Assembly: GCF_016863095.1 (NCBI RefSeq)
Contig: NZ_BOOF01000010.1
Coordinates: forward strand, 62,001 to 126,000
DNA length: 64,000 nt
Source of the DNA: Microbispora siamensis
GTDB taxonomy: Bacteria; Actinomycetota; Actinomycetes; Streptosporangiales; Streptosporangiaceae
Direction: 5' to 3'
Part shown: positions 24,522 through 33,305 of the stretch, in pieces
Layout of the letters: the number at the start of each line of letters is the position of its first letter
Position numbering within the stretch: the stretch's first letter is position 1
Notes under the pieces: model-generated
Database searches by the model: none
Told to the model about the DNA's origin: nothing
What the model saw: only the letters and a program-made list of their open reading frames with translations
Program-made: the position numbers and the translations under genes

Positions 24522-25451
24522 ATGCGCCGCGGATTGGGAGTGGTCCTCGTAGGACTCGGGGCGTTCCTTGTCGTTCTCGCGCCGCTGCTGAGGTTCCAGG
24601 TCGCGGACAAACTCGTGCAGGCGCCGGCGAACCAGTACAGCATCACGCGGCTGACCGCCGAGAACGCGCAGTACTTCAGCAAACGGGATCTGAAGGTCCT
24701 CACCGGCACCCTCGACATCACGGTCACGACCAGGGGTGACGTCAAGGAGGCCAAGGACGACCACGTCGTGTGGGACCAGTTCACCAACGCCAACGACGTG
24801 ACCAACAACAATCCGCAGATCTCCATGACGCAGTTCCGCAGCGCGTTCAACAAATTCAACGGCCAGGGCGTCACCTGCTGCGGCACGAGCGTGAACAGCG
24901 GGTCGGGAGCGCAGCCGGTGCAGTTGCAGGGCCAGGTCTTCCTGTTCCCGTTCGGCGTCGAGAAGAAGACCTACCAGGTGTTCAACACCGACACCCGCAA
25001 GGCGTACGACGCGACGTTCGACGGCGAGGACACGGTCAACGGCCTGCGGGTCTACCGGTTCGTGCAGAAGATCCCGCCGACGCCCATCGAGAAGCTCAGC
25101 GCGCCCGCCTCCGTGCTTCACATGAAGGGCAAGGGCGACATCCAGGTCGACCGCGTCTACGACGGCGTGAACACCTTCTGGGTCGAGCCGACCACCGGCG
25201 TCCCGGTCAAGCAGGAGCAGCAGCGCCACGAGGTGCTGAAGACGGCCGACGGCGTCGAGCGGATGCCCGCCCTCATCGCCACCGCCTCGTTCACGCCGCA
25301 AACCGTCGGCGAGCTCGTCCAGACGGCCCGCGACAACATGGCCCAGATCACGCTGATCAAGACGACGCTCCCGCTGGTGGCGCTCATCCTCGGGCTCGCG
25401 CTCGCCGTCGTCGGGGTGTGGCTGCTGCTGCGGCCGGGCCGCGTGGACTGA
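24522..25451 (+). CDS. DUF3068 membrane-anchored protein, copy 2
   Basis: 309 residues from ATG 24522, preceded by AGGAGG. Layout: N-terminal helix (RGLGVVLVGLGAFLVVLAPLL), external domain with VTCCGTSV (matching the CCG element of copy 1) and NTFWVEPTTGVPVKQEQQ, and a C-terminal helix (TLPLVALILGLALAVVGVWLLL). Sequence similarity to the protein at 19466-20461 is limited to these landmarks, so the duplication is old. It is the first gene of a run into ubiA-dprE1-dprE2, which ties the family to decaprenyl-phosphoryl-arabinose use. Biochemical role unknown. Confidence 0.87.
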   Translation: MRRGLGVVLVGLGAFLVVLAPLLRFQVADKLVQAPANQYSITRLTAENAQYFSKRDLKVLTGTLDITVTTRGDVKEAKDDHVVWDQFTNANDVTNNNPQISMTQFRSAFNKFNGQGVTCCGTSVNSGSGAQPVQLQGQVFLFPFGVEKKTYQVFNTDTRKAYDATFDGEDTVNGLRVYRFVQKIPPTPIEKLSAPASVLHMKGKGDIQVDRVYDGVNTFWVEPTTGVPVKQEQQRHEVLKTADGVERMPALIATASFTPQTVGELVQTARDNMAQITLIKTTLPLVALILGLALAVVGVWLLLRPGRVD

Positions 25452-25472
25452 CACGGGAAAGCCGGCCGACCC

Positions 25473-26417
25473 GTGAAGCGGGACAGCGCGCTGAACCCGC
25501 CGATGGGCCCGCCGGTGGCGGCGCCTCCGGCGGGCACGCCCTCCCGGCGCTCGCGCGCGGCGGGGCTGCTGCGGGCCTGCCGGCCCCGGCAGTGGCTCAA
25601 GAACGCGCTCGTCTTCGCCGCTCCGGCCGCCGCCGGCGTGCTGACCACCGGGGCGGGACTGCGCGGCTCGCTCGTCGCGTTCGCCGCCTTCTGCCTGGCC
25701 GCCGGCGGGTCCTACCTCTTCAACGACGCGGCCGACGTGGCCGCCGACCGGCGCCACCCCCGCAAGCGGCTGCGCCCGATCGCGGCCGGGATCGTGTCCG
25801 TACGGCTCGCGCGGACCGCGGGCGCGGTGCTGCTGGCGGCCGGCCTGCTCGCCGGGCTGGCGGGCGGGTGGCCGCTCGCCGCCGTCGTCACCGCCTATCT
25901 GGCGCTCACCTTCTCCTACACCCTCTGGCTCAAGCACCAGCCCGTGGTGGACCTGGTCGCCGTGGCCGGCTGCCACGTCGTGCGCGCGTACGCGGGGGCG
26001 GTCGCCGTGTCCGTGCCGGTGACGAGCTGGTTCCTGGTCGTCGTCTCGCTCGGCTCGCTGCTGCTGGTGGCCGGCAAGCGCGAGGCCGAACTCCGCGCCA
26101 GGCCCGGGGACGGCCAGGTCGCCCGGGCCACCCTGGAGACGTACACCGCGAGCTATCTCGGTCACGTGCGCGTCATGGCCTCGGGGGCGATGATCGTCAC
26201 CTACTGCCTGTGGGCGCTCCAGGAGCACACCGGGCCGGCCAAGGCGTTCTGCGCGCTCAGCATCGTGCCGTTCGTGCTGGTCGTGCTGCGGCACGCGCTG
26301 CTGGTCGACCGTGGCGTGGGGGAGGAACCCGAGGAACTGGTGCTGCGCGACCGGCCGCTCCAGGTCTTCCTCGCGCTGATGCTGATCCTGCTGGCGTGCG
26401 GTATCCAACTGGCATGA
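25473..26417 (+). CDS. ubiA: Decaprenyl-phosphate phosphoribosyltransferase (UbiA superfamily, Rv3806c-like)
   Basis: 314 residues from GTG 25473. The UbiA aspartate motif appears as NDAADVAADRRHPRKRLRP near residues 83-101, and RPRQWLKNALVFAAP at the N-terminus is diagnostic of the DPPR-synthase branch rather than quinone-forming UbiA. Eight to nine membrane helices follow. It transfers phosphoribose from PRPP to decaprenyl phosphate, the first step toward decaprenyl-phosphoryl-arabinose. The next gene, dprE1, overlaps its stop by ATGA, and dprE2 follows, so the three-step pathway is complete apart from the phosphatase. Confidence 0.92.
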   Translation: MKRDSALNPPMGPPVAAPPAGTPSRRSRAAGLLRACRPRQWLKNALVFAAPAAAGVLTTGAGLRGSLVAFAAFCLAAGGSYLFNDAADVAADRRHPRKRLRPIAAGIVSVRLARTAGAVLLAAGLLAGLAGGWPLAAVVTAYLALTFSYTLWLKHQPVVDLVAVAGCHVVRAYAGAVAVSVPVTSWFLVVVSLGSLLLVAGKREAELRARPGDGQVARATLETYTASYLGHVRVMASGAMIVTYCLWALQEHTGPAKAFCALSIVPFVLVVLRHALLVDRGVGEEPEELVLRDRPLQVFLALMLILLACGIQLA

Positions 26418-27751
26418 CACTGCTGACGGGATGGGGGCGCACCGCGCCCACGCGCGCGACGCTGGCCCGCCCGCGCACCGCCGAGGAGGCCGCCGCGCTC
26501 GTGGCGAAGGCGGGCCGTCGAGGGGTCGTGGCCCGCGGCCTCGGCCGCGCGTACGGCGACGCCGCGCAGAACGCGGGCGGACTCGTGCTCGACTGCACGG
26601 CGCTCCAGCAGTCGTGGAGCCTGAGTGACACAGGGCTCGTCACCGCGTCGGCGGGGGTCAGCCTGCACGACCTCATGACCGCGCTCGTCCCGCGCGGCTG
26701 GTTCGTACCGGTGACCCCCGGCACCCGGTACGTCACGGTCGGCGGGGCCGTCGCGGCCGACGTGCACGGCAAGAACCACCACGTGGACTCCTCCTTCGGG
26801 GCCCACCTGCGCTCGCTGCGCCTGCTCACCGCCGACGGAGGCGTGCGTACGCTCGGACCGGGCGACGACCTGTTCTGGGCCACCGTGGGCGGCATGGGGC
26901 TGACCGGCGTCGTCGTCGAGGCGACGTTCCAGTGCGTGCCGATCGAGTCCGCGTGGATGCGGGTGGACGTCGAACGCACCCGCGACCTCGACCAGACCCT
27001 GGAGACGATGGCCGCGACCGACGACGGCCACCGCTACACGGTCGCGTGGATCGACCTGCTCGCGCGCGGCGGGCGGATGGGCCGGGGCGTGCTCACCCGC
27101 GGCGACCACGCCGCTCCCGGCGACCTGCCCGCCCGCGCGCGCGGGAACCCGCTCGCCTTCGCGCCGCGCCCCCTGCTGTCCGCCCCGCCCTGGGCGCCCG
27201 GCGGCCTGCTCAACCGGGCCACGGTGCGGGCCTTCAACGCCGCCTGGTACGGCAAGGCCCCCGCCGTCCCGCGCCGGATCGTCCAGGGCATCGCGCCGTT
27301 CTTCCACCCACTCGACGGTGTGGCCGGCTGGAACCGGATGTACGGCACGCGCGGCTTCGTGCAGTATCAGTTCGTGGTGCCGCTCGGGGCGGAGGACACG
27401 CTGCGCCGGGTGGTCGAGCGGCTGTCCGGCGCGGGGGTCGTGTCGTTCCTGACCGTGTTGAAGAGGTTCGGAGCGGGGACGCCCGGCATGCTGTCGTTCC
27501 CGATGCCCGGCTGGACGCTGGCCCTGGACATCCCGGCCGGGCAGAGCGGGCTGGCCGCGATGCTGACCGAGTTCGACGACTGGGTCGCGGCCGCCGGTGG
27601 CCGCCTCTACCTGGCCAAGGACTCCCGGATGTCGGCCGCGACCATGGCCGCGACGTACCCCCGGCTGGGGGAGTGGCGGGAGATCCGGCGCCGGGCCGAC
27701 CCGGACGGCGTCTTCGTCTCCGACCTCGCCCGTAGGCTGCGCCTGTGCTGA
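26414..27751 (+). CDS. dprE1: Decaprenylphosphoryl-beta-D-ribose 2'-oxidase DprE1
   Basis: 445 residues; ATG 26414 overlaps the ubiA stop. It has a VAO-type FAD domain (GVVARGLGRAYGDAAQNAGG, then VTVGGAVAADVHGKNHHVDSSFG) and the C-terminal FAD-linked oxidase part ending GGRLYLAKDSRMSA and RRADPDGVFVSDLARRL. It oxidises decaprenyl-phosphoryl-ribose at C2' to the keto form. The AKDSR lysine (Lys418 in M. tuberculosis) is conserved. The cysteine targeted covalently by benzothiazinones (Cys387, in WNICVDF) aligns with Ala370 here (WTLALDI). The enzyme is thus expected to be naturally insensitive to that drug mode while keeping activity. Confidence 0.94.
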   Translation: MTLLTGWGRTAPTRATLARPRTAEEAAALVAKAGRRGVVARGLGRAYGDAAQNAGGLVLDCTALQQSWSLSDTGLVTASAGVSLHDLMTALVPRGWFVPVTPGTRYVTVGGAVAADVHGKNHHVDSSFGAHLRSLRLLTADGGVRTLGPGDDLFWATVGGMGLTGVVVEATFQCVPIESAWMRVDVERTRDLDQTLETMAATDDGHRYTVAWIDLLARGGRMGRGVLTRGDHAAPGDLPARARGNPLAFAPRPLLSAPPWAPGGLLNRATVRAFNAAWYGKAPAVPRRIVQGIAPFFHPLDGVAGWNRMYGTRGFVQYQFVVPLGAEDTLRRVVERLSGAGVVSFLTVLKRFGAGTPGMLSFPMPGWTLALDIPAGQSGLAAMLTEFDDWVAAAGGRLYLAKDSRMSAATMAATYPRLGEWREIRRRADPDGVFVSDLARRLRLC

Positions 27752-27773
27752 TTCCGTCGTCGAAGGAGTGGCC

Positions 27774-28550
27774 ATGAGGAACGCGCTGGGCTCGGTCGAC
27801 ACCGTCCTGCTGCTCGGCGGGCGCAGTGAGATCGGCCTCGCGATCGTGGAGCGGCTGGTCCGGCGGGGCGCCCGCCGGGTCGTGCTCGCCGCGCGTGACG
27901 CCTCTGCGCCCAGCAAGGACGGCGGCACCGCCGTGCCGGCGGAGGATCTCGAACGGCTCGGGGCCGAGGTCCACGTGCTGGACTTCGACGCCGCCCGCCC
28001 GGAGACGCACGCCGCCCTGATCGAGGAGGCCGCCGCCAAGGTCGGCGACCTCGACGTGGTGATCCCGGCGTTCGGCGTGCTCGGCAGCCAGGCGATCTAC
28101 GACGCCGACCCGGTGGCCGCCGCCCGCGACGTCGCGGTCAACTTCGGCGGCCACGTCTCGATCGGCCTGGCCGCCGCACGACGGCTGCGGGAGCAGGGCC
28201 ACGGCACGCTCGTCGTGCTGTCGTCGGTGGCCGGGGTGCGGGTGCGGAAGGCGAACTTCGTGTACGGCTCGGCCAAGGCCGGGCTGGACGGCTTCGCCCA
28301 GGGGCTGGCCGACGCCCTGCACGGCTCCGGGGCCCGGGTGGTGGTCGTCCGGCCGGGGTTCGTGATCGGCCGGATGACGCGGGGGATGACCCCCGCCCCG
28401 ATGTCGGTGACGGCGGCGGAGGTCGCGGACGCGGTCGTGGAGGCCCTGGACACGCGGAAGGTGACCGTGTGGGTCCCCGCGCGGCTGCGGCTCGCGTTCG
28501 CCGTCATGCGCCTGCTGCCCCGGCCCCTATGGCGAAGGCTCCCCCGCTGA
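27774..28550 (+). CDS. dprE2: Decaprenylphospho-beta-D-erythro-pentofuranosid-2-ulose 2-reductase DprE2
   Basis: 258 residues from ATG 27774 with AAGGAG eight bases upstream, 22 bases after dprE1. It is a short-chain dehydrogenase with the variant nucleotide motif LLLGGRSEIGLAIVERL, a catalytic Ser in VVLSSVAG and YGSAK (Y-x3-K). It reduces the DprE1 product to decaprenyl-phosphoryl-arabinose, the only known donor of arabinofuranose for actinobacterial arabinans. It closes the ubiA-dprE1-dprE2 operon; a terminator hairpin overlaps its last codons. Confidence 0.93.
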   Translation: MRNALGSVDTVLLLGGRSEIGLAIVERLVRRGARRVVLAARDASAPSKDGGTAVPAEDLERLGAEVHVLDFDAARPETHAALIEEAAAKVGDLDVVIPAFGVLGSQAIYDADPVAAARDVAVNFGGHVSIGLAAARRLREQGHGTLVVLSSVAGVRVRKANFVYGSAKAGLDGFAQGLADALHGSGARVVVVRPGFVIGRMTRGMTPAPMSVTAAEVADAVVEALDTRKVTVWVPARLRLAFAVMRLLPRPLWRRLPR

Positions 28551-28577
28551 CCCGGTGACGGGCCGGCGGGGGAGCCT
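28536..28577. terminator. Terminator between dprE2 and the convergent protease gene
   Basis: AGGCTCCCCCGC (28536-28547) pairs with GCGGGGGAGCCT (28566-28577), a perfect 12-bp stem whose loop contains a small inner hairpin. It overlaps the final dprE2 codons and stands 17 bases from the protease stop, so it can serve both genes. Confidence 0.8.
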
Positions 28578-28594
28578 CCTTCGATCGGCCGGGG

Positions 28595-29740
28595 TCAGCT
28601 GGTGACCAGCGTCAGTCCGTAGACCGACAGGGCCTCGTTGACGGGCTGGAAGTAGGTGGTGCCGCCGGAGGAGCAGTTGCCCGAGCCACCGGAGGTCATG
28701 CCCTGGGCCTGGCTGCCCGAGATGAACGAGCCGCCGGAGTCACCGGGCTCGGCGCAGACGTTGGTCCGGGTCAGGCCGCTGACCGTGCCCTGCGAGTAGC
28801 GGACGCTGGCGTTGAGCTGCTGCACGGTGCCACAGTGCCAGCCGGTGGTCGAGCCGGCCCGGCAGATCGAGGAGCCCACGGCGGCGACGCTGGAGCCGCT
28901 CACCCTCGCGTTGCCGTACGACACGATGTTCGTGGGCGTCCAGTTGCTGTTGACCGAAACCCAGGAGTAGTCGTTGCCGGGGAACGAGGAGCCCTGGAAG
29001 GTGCCCTGCGCGACCCGGTTGTAGCCGGTCGTGGTGTTGCCGGCGCGGCCGCAGTGACCGGCGCTGACGAAGCCGGGCGTGCTGCCCCTGCGCACCGGGA
29101 AGCCGATGGAGCAGCGGGCGGAGCTGTTGATGTAGTACGCGTCGCCGCCCTGCAGGTTGTAGAAGGTCTGGGGCTGCTCGGCGGACTGCTCGACGCGTAC
29201 GGCCGACTTGTCGGCGCCGCTCGCGGCCACGAACGCCTCGGCCTCGGCGGTGTTGGAGGACAGCACGACGACGCTGTTGCTGCGCACGTCGACGTACCAC
29301 ACGGGCGTGGAGGCGGGCGCGTTGGCGGCGGCCCGGTCCAGCGCGGCCTCGGCGGAGTCGAGGGCGGCGAGGTTGCGGCTGACGATCTTCGGCTGCGCGC
29401 CGGCGGCCAGCACCGCGCCCGCCTTGGAGGCGTCGGAGGTGGCGACGATGAAGCTCTCGGAGGTGGTGCCGGAGACCCACGATCCGGCGTAGGCGTCACC
29501 GATCGCGGCGCGGACCTTGGCGTCGGTGGACATGGCCTTCGCCTCGTTGGCCAGGCGGGCGTCGACCTGGGCGGGGGTGAGCCCGAGGTCGCGCTGCATG
29601 GCCTCCATCATCGCGGGCGGGGGCTTGACGGCGGAGGAGGCGGGAGAGTTGTTCGGCTCGGCCATGGCGGGGGTGGCGACCGTGGCGAGGGCCGTGACGG
29701 CCAGAGCGCATCCGGCGAGTACGGTGCGTCTGTGGAGCAT
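28595..29740 (-). CDS. Secreted alpha-lytic/streptogrisin-type serine protease (S1 family) with pro-region
   Basis: 381 residues from ATG 29740 (GGAGAG upstream). Signal peptide 1-28 (VTALATVATPAMA), a pro-region of about 160 residues that should guide folding, then a mature chymotrypsin-fold domain of about 190 residues. Catalytic residues are visible in SAGHCGR (His), GNDYSWV (Asp) and GDSGGSF (Ser). Paired cysteines (CSIGF…GHC; CRAG…WHC; VCAEPGDSGG…GNC) match the streptogrisin disulfides. It is exported and self-processed and would degrade extracellular protein. The pro-region is predicted from position and composition. Confidence 0.92.
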   Translation of the reverse strand: MLHRRTVLAGCALAVTALATVATPAMAEPNNSPASSAVKPPPAMMEAMQRDLGLTPAQVDARLANEAKAMSTDAKVRAAIGDAYAGSWVSGTTSESFIVATSDASKAGAVLAAGAQPKIVSRNLAALDSAEAALDRAAANAPASTPVWYVDVRSNSVVVLSSNTAEAEAFVAASGADKSAVRVEQSAEQPQTFYNLQGGDAYYINSSARCSIGFPVRRGSTPGFVSAGHCGRAGNTTTGYNRVAQGTFQGSSFPGNDYSWVSVNSNWTPTNIVSYGNARVSGSSVAAVGSSICRAGSTTGWHCGTVQQLNASVRYSQGTVSGLTRTNVCAEPGDSGGSFISGSQAQGMTSGGSGNCSSGGTTYFQPVNEALSVYGLTLVTS

Positions 29741-29954
29741 GTGGGGCTCTCCTTGTCTCTGGGGGGTGCCGTCAACGTAACCGACCTCCGCTTTCACGTG
29801 GATCTATCAATTCGCCCCTATCACCGAGTTATGGAACCGCCCCTGTCTGGGGATTCGCTGGCCCGGAAATAACCGCCCCCGAACCTCCGGCATGAACGAG
29901 GACCCCTTGACCAGTAGGTGGTCGGCGGTCTTCCACCCCGCCTTGTCCGGACCG

Positions 29955-30917
29955 TCAGGGGACCGCGCCGTATTCGGGGTTGGTGACGAGCCAGTCGGCG
30001 TAACGGGCGCTGCGCCGCACCGCGTCGGCGTACGCGGCCCGGGCGTGGGCGGCGACGACGGGGGCGGCGGCCCGCGCGCCGATCGAGTCGGCGTGCCAGC
30101 CGAGCAGATGCCGCCACCGCAGCGGCGCCCCGGCCAGCGGCATCATGACGAGCCCGGCGGTGAGCCGGAAGGTGGCCTGGCACAGGGCGACCGCCTTGCC
30201 CACTCCGACCAGGTGCAGGCAGGTCCCCACGTCCGTCTCGTAGATGGACTCGGGGACGAACCCGGCCCGCGCGCAGGCGGCGGCGAAGCAGTCGGCGAAA
30301 CAGCCGTCGCCGGGGGCGACCGTCCAGTGTTCGTCGGCGAGGCTGGACAGCTCCAGTTCCTTCTCCCCCGCGAGGGGGTGGTCCTCGGACAGGAGCACGA
30401 AGACCGGGTCGGTGCCGACCGTGGTCCAGTTCATCGCCTCGGCCGGGGGAGGAGGGCTGTCACCGCACGTCCCGAGCAGCACGAAGTCGAGCCGGCCGGC
30501 CACCGCGAGCGCGGTCAGCTCACCGGCCGACCATGAGGTGCGGGTGGTGACCGGGATGCCCGGCTGGTCGGCGGTCAGGCGCTCGACGAGCCCGCCGAGT
30601 ATCGGCCCGTTCGTCGCGCCGATGCGATAGCCGGGCAGTTTGACGGAGGTGTTGGCGAACCGCACCGCGTCCTCCTGGAGGTCCCGTACGGCGGGCAGCA
30701 GCACCCGGGCACGGGACAGCACCATCTCGCCGAGAGGAGTGGGACGGGCGCCGTTGCGGTCGCGTTCGAACAGCGGACCCCCGAGTGAGCGCTCGATGCG
30801 CTTGAGCTGAGCGGTGAGCGACGGTTGGGCGAGGCCGAGCCGGGTGGCCGCTTTCGTGACGCTTCCGGCTTCGGCGACCGCGTGCACGATTCTGAGGTGG
30901 CGGATCTCCAGATCCAT
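29955..30917 (-). CDS. LysR-family transcriptional regulator
   Basis: 320 residues. Residues 1-62 form the LysR winged helix-turn-helix (HLRIVHAVAEAGSVTKAATRLGLAQPSLTAQLKRIERSLGGPLFERDRNGARPTPLGE), followed by the periplasmic-binding-type effector domain. The next gene on the minus strand is the S1 protease, starting 214 bases downstream, which may be a target; several actinomycete secreted proteases are under adjacent LysR control. The 260-base region to the divergent flavoprotein gene at 31178 should contain its operator, though I cannot mark a clear T-N11-A site there. Confidence 0.88.
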   Translation of the reverse strand: MDLEIRHLRIVHAVAEAGSVTKAATRLGLAQPSLTAQLKRIERSLGGPLFERDRNGARPTPLGEMVLSRARVLLPAVRDLQEDAVRFANTSVKLPGYRIGATNGPILGGLVERLTADQPGIPVTTRTSWSAGELTALAVAGRLDFVLLGTCGDSPPPPAEAMNWTTVGTDPVFVLLSEDHPLAGEKELELSSLADEHWTVAPGDGCFADCFAAACARAGFVPESIYETDVGTCLHLVGVGKAVALCQATFRLTAGLVMMPLAGAPLRWRHLLGWHADSIGARAAAPVVAAHARAAYADAVRRSARYADWLVTNPEYGAVP

Positions 30918-31177
30918 AGGGGGAAGGTACGGCCCCCGTGGTATGGCCGCAATCCCGCATTGTCATGAAATTTGACTTTAACCCGTGAGCTATCGCCGCC
31001 CTTGTGACGCATGATGCCGCTGGGCTGCGTCACAGGGGGCGGCCGCCGCGTGGAACGTGTTCTCGCCGTGGATGCCGGTCGCCTCTCGGCCGACTGGTTA
31101 CCGGCTGGTAGGAACCCATCGGGCGCGGATTAATAGAACGCGTTGCAGTTCGCTGGGGGCCGACGTACGTTCGAGGC

Positions 31178-32293
31178 ATGCGGACACGTGTCACCGACAT
31201 GTTCGGTATCGAGTTCCCCATCTTCGCCTTCAGCCACTGCCGGGACGTCGTCGCCGCGGTCAGCCGCGCCGGCGGCATGGGGGTGCTCGGCGCCCTGTAC
31301 TTCACCCCCGAAGAGCTCGAGATCGAGCTGAAGTGGATCGACGACCACGTGGACGGCCGTCCGTACGGCGTGGACGTGGTGATGCCCGCCTCCTACGAGG
31401 GAGCGGACCTCGACGTGGACTCCCCGGCCGAACTGGTGGCGCGGCTGCAGGGGATGATCCCGCAGGGGCACCGGGCCTTCGTGGAGGACCTGCTGGCCCG
31501 CCACGGCGTGCCGCCGCTGGACGGCTCCGACTCCGGCAAGGTGCTGCTCGGCTGGACCGACGCCACGGCCCGGCCGCAGGTCGAGGTCGCGCTCCGGCAC
31601 CCCATCGCGCTGCTCGCCAACGCCCTCGGCCCGCCGCCCGCCGACGTCGTGCAGCAGGCGCACGCGAAGGGCGTGAAGGTGGCCGCGCTCGCCTCCACGC
31701 CCCGGCACGCCGTCAAGCAGGTCGAGGTCGGCGTTGACGTCGTCGTGGCGCAGGGCACCGAGGCGGGCGGCCACACCGGCGAGATCTCCACGATGGTGCT
31801 GATCCCGCAGGTGGTGGACGCGGTGGACGTGCCGGTCCTGGCCGCGGGCGGCATCGGTTCCGGCCGCCAGATGGCCGCGGGCATGGCGCTCGGCGCCGAA
31901 GGCGTCTGGACCGGATCGATCTGGCTGGCCGTGGAGGAGGCCGACACCTCCGAGACCGTGCGGCAGCGCATCATCGCGGCCACCTCCCGCGACACGGTCA
32001 GGTCGCGGAGCTGGACCGGCAAGCCCGCCCGCCTGCTGAAGAACGAGTGGACCGACGCGTGGGAGTCGGCCGAGTCGCCCGGCACGCTGCCGATGCCGCT
32101 GCAGTTCATGCTGATCTCCGACGCGCTGCGGCGGATCGGCAGGTCGGACGCGACCGAGCTGGCCACGTTCCCCGCCGGCCAGATCATCGGCGCGATGAAC
32201 CAGGTCAAGCCGGCAAGGCAGGTCGTCTTCGAGATGGTGGAGGAGTACATCGAGGCCATGGAGCGCCTCGGCCGCATCACCGGCGACGGGTGA
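31178..32293 (+). CDS. NAD(P)H-dependent flavin oxidoreductase / nitronate monooxygenase family
   Basis: 371 residues, FMN-binding TIM barrel. Landmarks: N-terminal FGIEFPIFAFSHCRDVVAAVSRAGGMGVLGA, the loop AQGTEAGGHTGEISTM with the family histidine, and the phosphate-binding VPVLAAGGIGSGRQMAAGMALGAEGVWTGS. Relatives include 2-nitropropane dioxygenases, enoyl-reductase FabK-type proteins and the mycobacterial cholesterol-ring enzyme Rv3553 (IpdC). Because a possible steroid-catabolism cluster lies 6 kb away, an IpdC-like reductase role is worth considering, but the sequence alone does not separate these options. It is monocistronic between two LysR genes. Confidence 0.85.
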   Translation: MRTRVTDMFGIEFPIFAFSHCRDVVAAVSRAGGMGVLGALYFTPEELEIELKWIDDHVDGRPYGVDVVMPASYEGADLDVDSPAELVARLQGMIPQGHRAFVEDLLARHGVPPLDGSDSGKVLLGWTDATARPQVEVALRHPIALLANALGPPPADVVQQAHAKGVKVAALASTPRHAVKQVEVGVDVVVAQGTEAGGHTGEISTMVLIPQVVDAVDVPVLAAGGIGSGRQMAAGMALGAEGVWTGSIWLAVEEADTSETVRQRIIAATSRDTVRSRSWTGKPARLLKNEWTDAWESAESPGTLPMPLQFMLISDALRRIGRSDATELATFPAGQIIGAMNQVKPARQVVFEMVEEYIEAMERLGRITGDG

Positions 32294-32401
32294 CGCAGCG
32301 GGCGGCAGGGGCCCTCGCGCACCCACGCCCTCACCTCTGCCGCCCCGCCTTCCCCGTTCGCCCGGCCGCTGCGATTCACAGCTCGATTGGCATCAGCGGC
32401 G

Positions 32402-32421
32402 GATCGCTAACCTGCGGGTTA
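32402..32421. promoter_or_regulatory. LysR-type operator, copy A, touching the lysR start codon
   Basis: GATCGCTAACCTGCGGGTTA ends on the first base of the lysR ATG. It contains the dyad TAACC-N4-GGTTA and matches the element at 33297-33316 at all but the spacer bases. With no room for a ribosome site, the lysR mRNA is probably leaderless or begins near the start codon. Confidence 0.65.
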
Positions 32422-33305
32422 TGGAACGGCGTGACATAGAGATCTTTCTGACCCTGGCCGAGGAACTCCATTTCACCCGTACGGCCGAGCGGCTGGGCGT
32501 CAGCGGTGCCCGCGTCAGTCAGACGATCAAGCGGTTGGAGCGCCGGTTCGGTGTGACACTGTTCCAGCGCACCAGCCGCCAGGTGGCGCTGACCCCGGTC
32601 GGCAGTGCGCTGCGCGAGGACGTGCAGGCGGGCTACCAACGCATACAAGAGGGCATCGCCAAGGCCATCGCCGCCGGGCGCGGCTTCTCCGGGATCTTGC
32701 GGGTGGGCTTTTCCAGCCCGCTGGTGGGGGAGGCCATCATGGCCGCCGCCGAGGCGTTCCGCACCCGTCATCCCGAATGCGAGGTGCGCATCCGGGAGGT
32801 GCACCTGTCGGACGCGTTCGGCGCGTTGCGAGCCGGCGAACTCGACGTGCAGATCACCGAACTGCCCGTGCGCGAGGCCGATCTGTCGAGCGGGCCGGTA
32901 CTGGTGCGCGATGAGCGCATGCTGGCCGTATCCGCCCGGCATCCCTTCGCGCGGCGGGACAGCGTCACAGTGGAGGACCTCACCAGGGACACCGTTCTCG
33001 CGCCCACCGGCGCGCCCGAGTATCTGCTCGACGCGCTGATCCCGGCGCAGGCGCCCAGCGGGCGTCCCATTCAGCGGGCGCGGACGACGACCTCGCGGCA
33101 GGAGCTGCTGACGCTCGTCAGCGGCGGCGCCGGGATGGCCGTGGTGGGCAACCAGGCCACTCGATACCACGCCCGGCCCGACATCGTCTACGTGCCCATC
33201 GCCGACCTGCCGCCCATCGAGTACGGGCCGGTCTGGCCGGCCGGCGCTCAGACCGGCAGGGTGCGTTCGTTCATCACGCTCCTCCGCGCGGAGCTCGATC
33301 GCTAA
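32421..33305 (+). CDS. LysR-family transcriptional regulator (divergent subgroup), controls the VOC gene
   Basis: 294 residues, starting MERRDIEIFLTLAEELHFTRTAERLGVSGARVSQTIKRLERRFGVTLFQRTSR, a LysR helix-turn-helix; the effector domain follows from about residue 90. Members of this subgroup act on small enzyme genes next door. Identical operator half-sites stand directly before this gene and directly after it (upstream of the VOC gene), so it probably controls both. No Shine-Dalgarno sequence precedes the ATG. Confidence 0.88.
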   Translation: MERRDIEIFLTLAEELHFTRTAERLGVSGARVSQTIKRLERRFGVTLFQRTSRQVALTPVGSALREDVQAGYQRIQEGIAKAIAAGRGFSGILRVGFSSPLVGEAIMAAAEAFRTRHPECEVRIREVHLSDAFGALRAGELDVQITELPVREADLSSGPVLVRDERMLAVSARHPFARRDSVTVEDLTRDTVLAPTGAPEYLLDALIPAQAPSGRPIQRARTTTSRQELLTLVSGGAGMAVVGNQATRYHARPDIVYVPIADLPPIEYGPVWPAGAQTGRVRSFITLLRAELDR

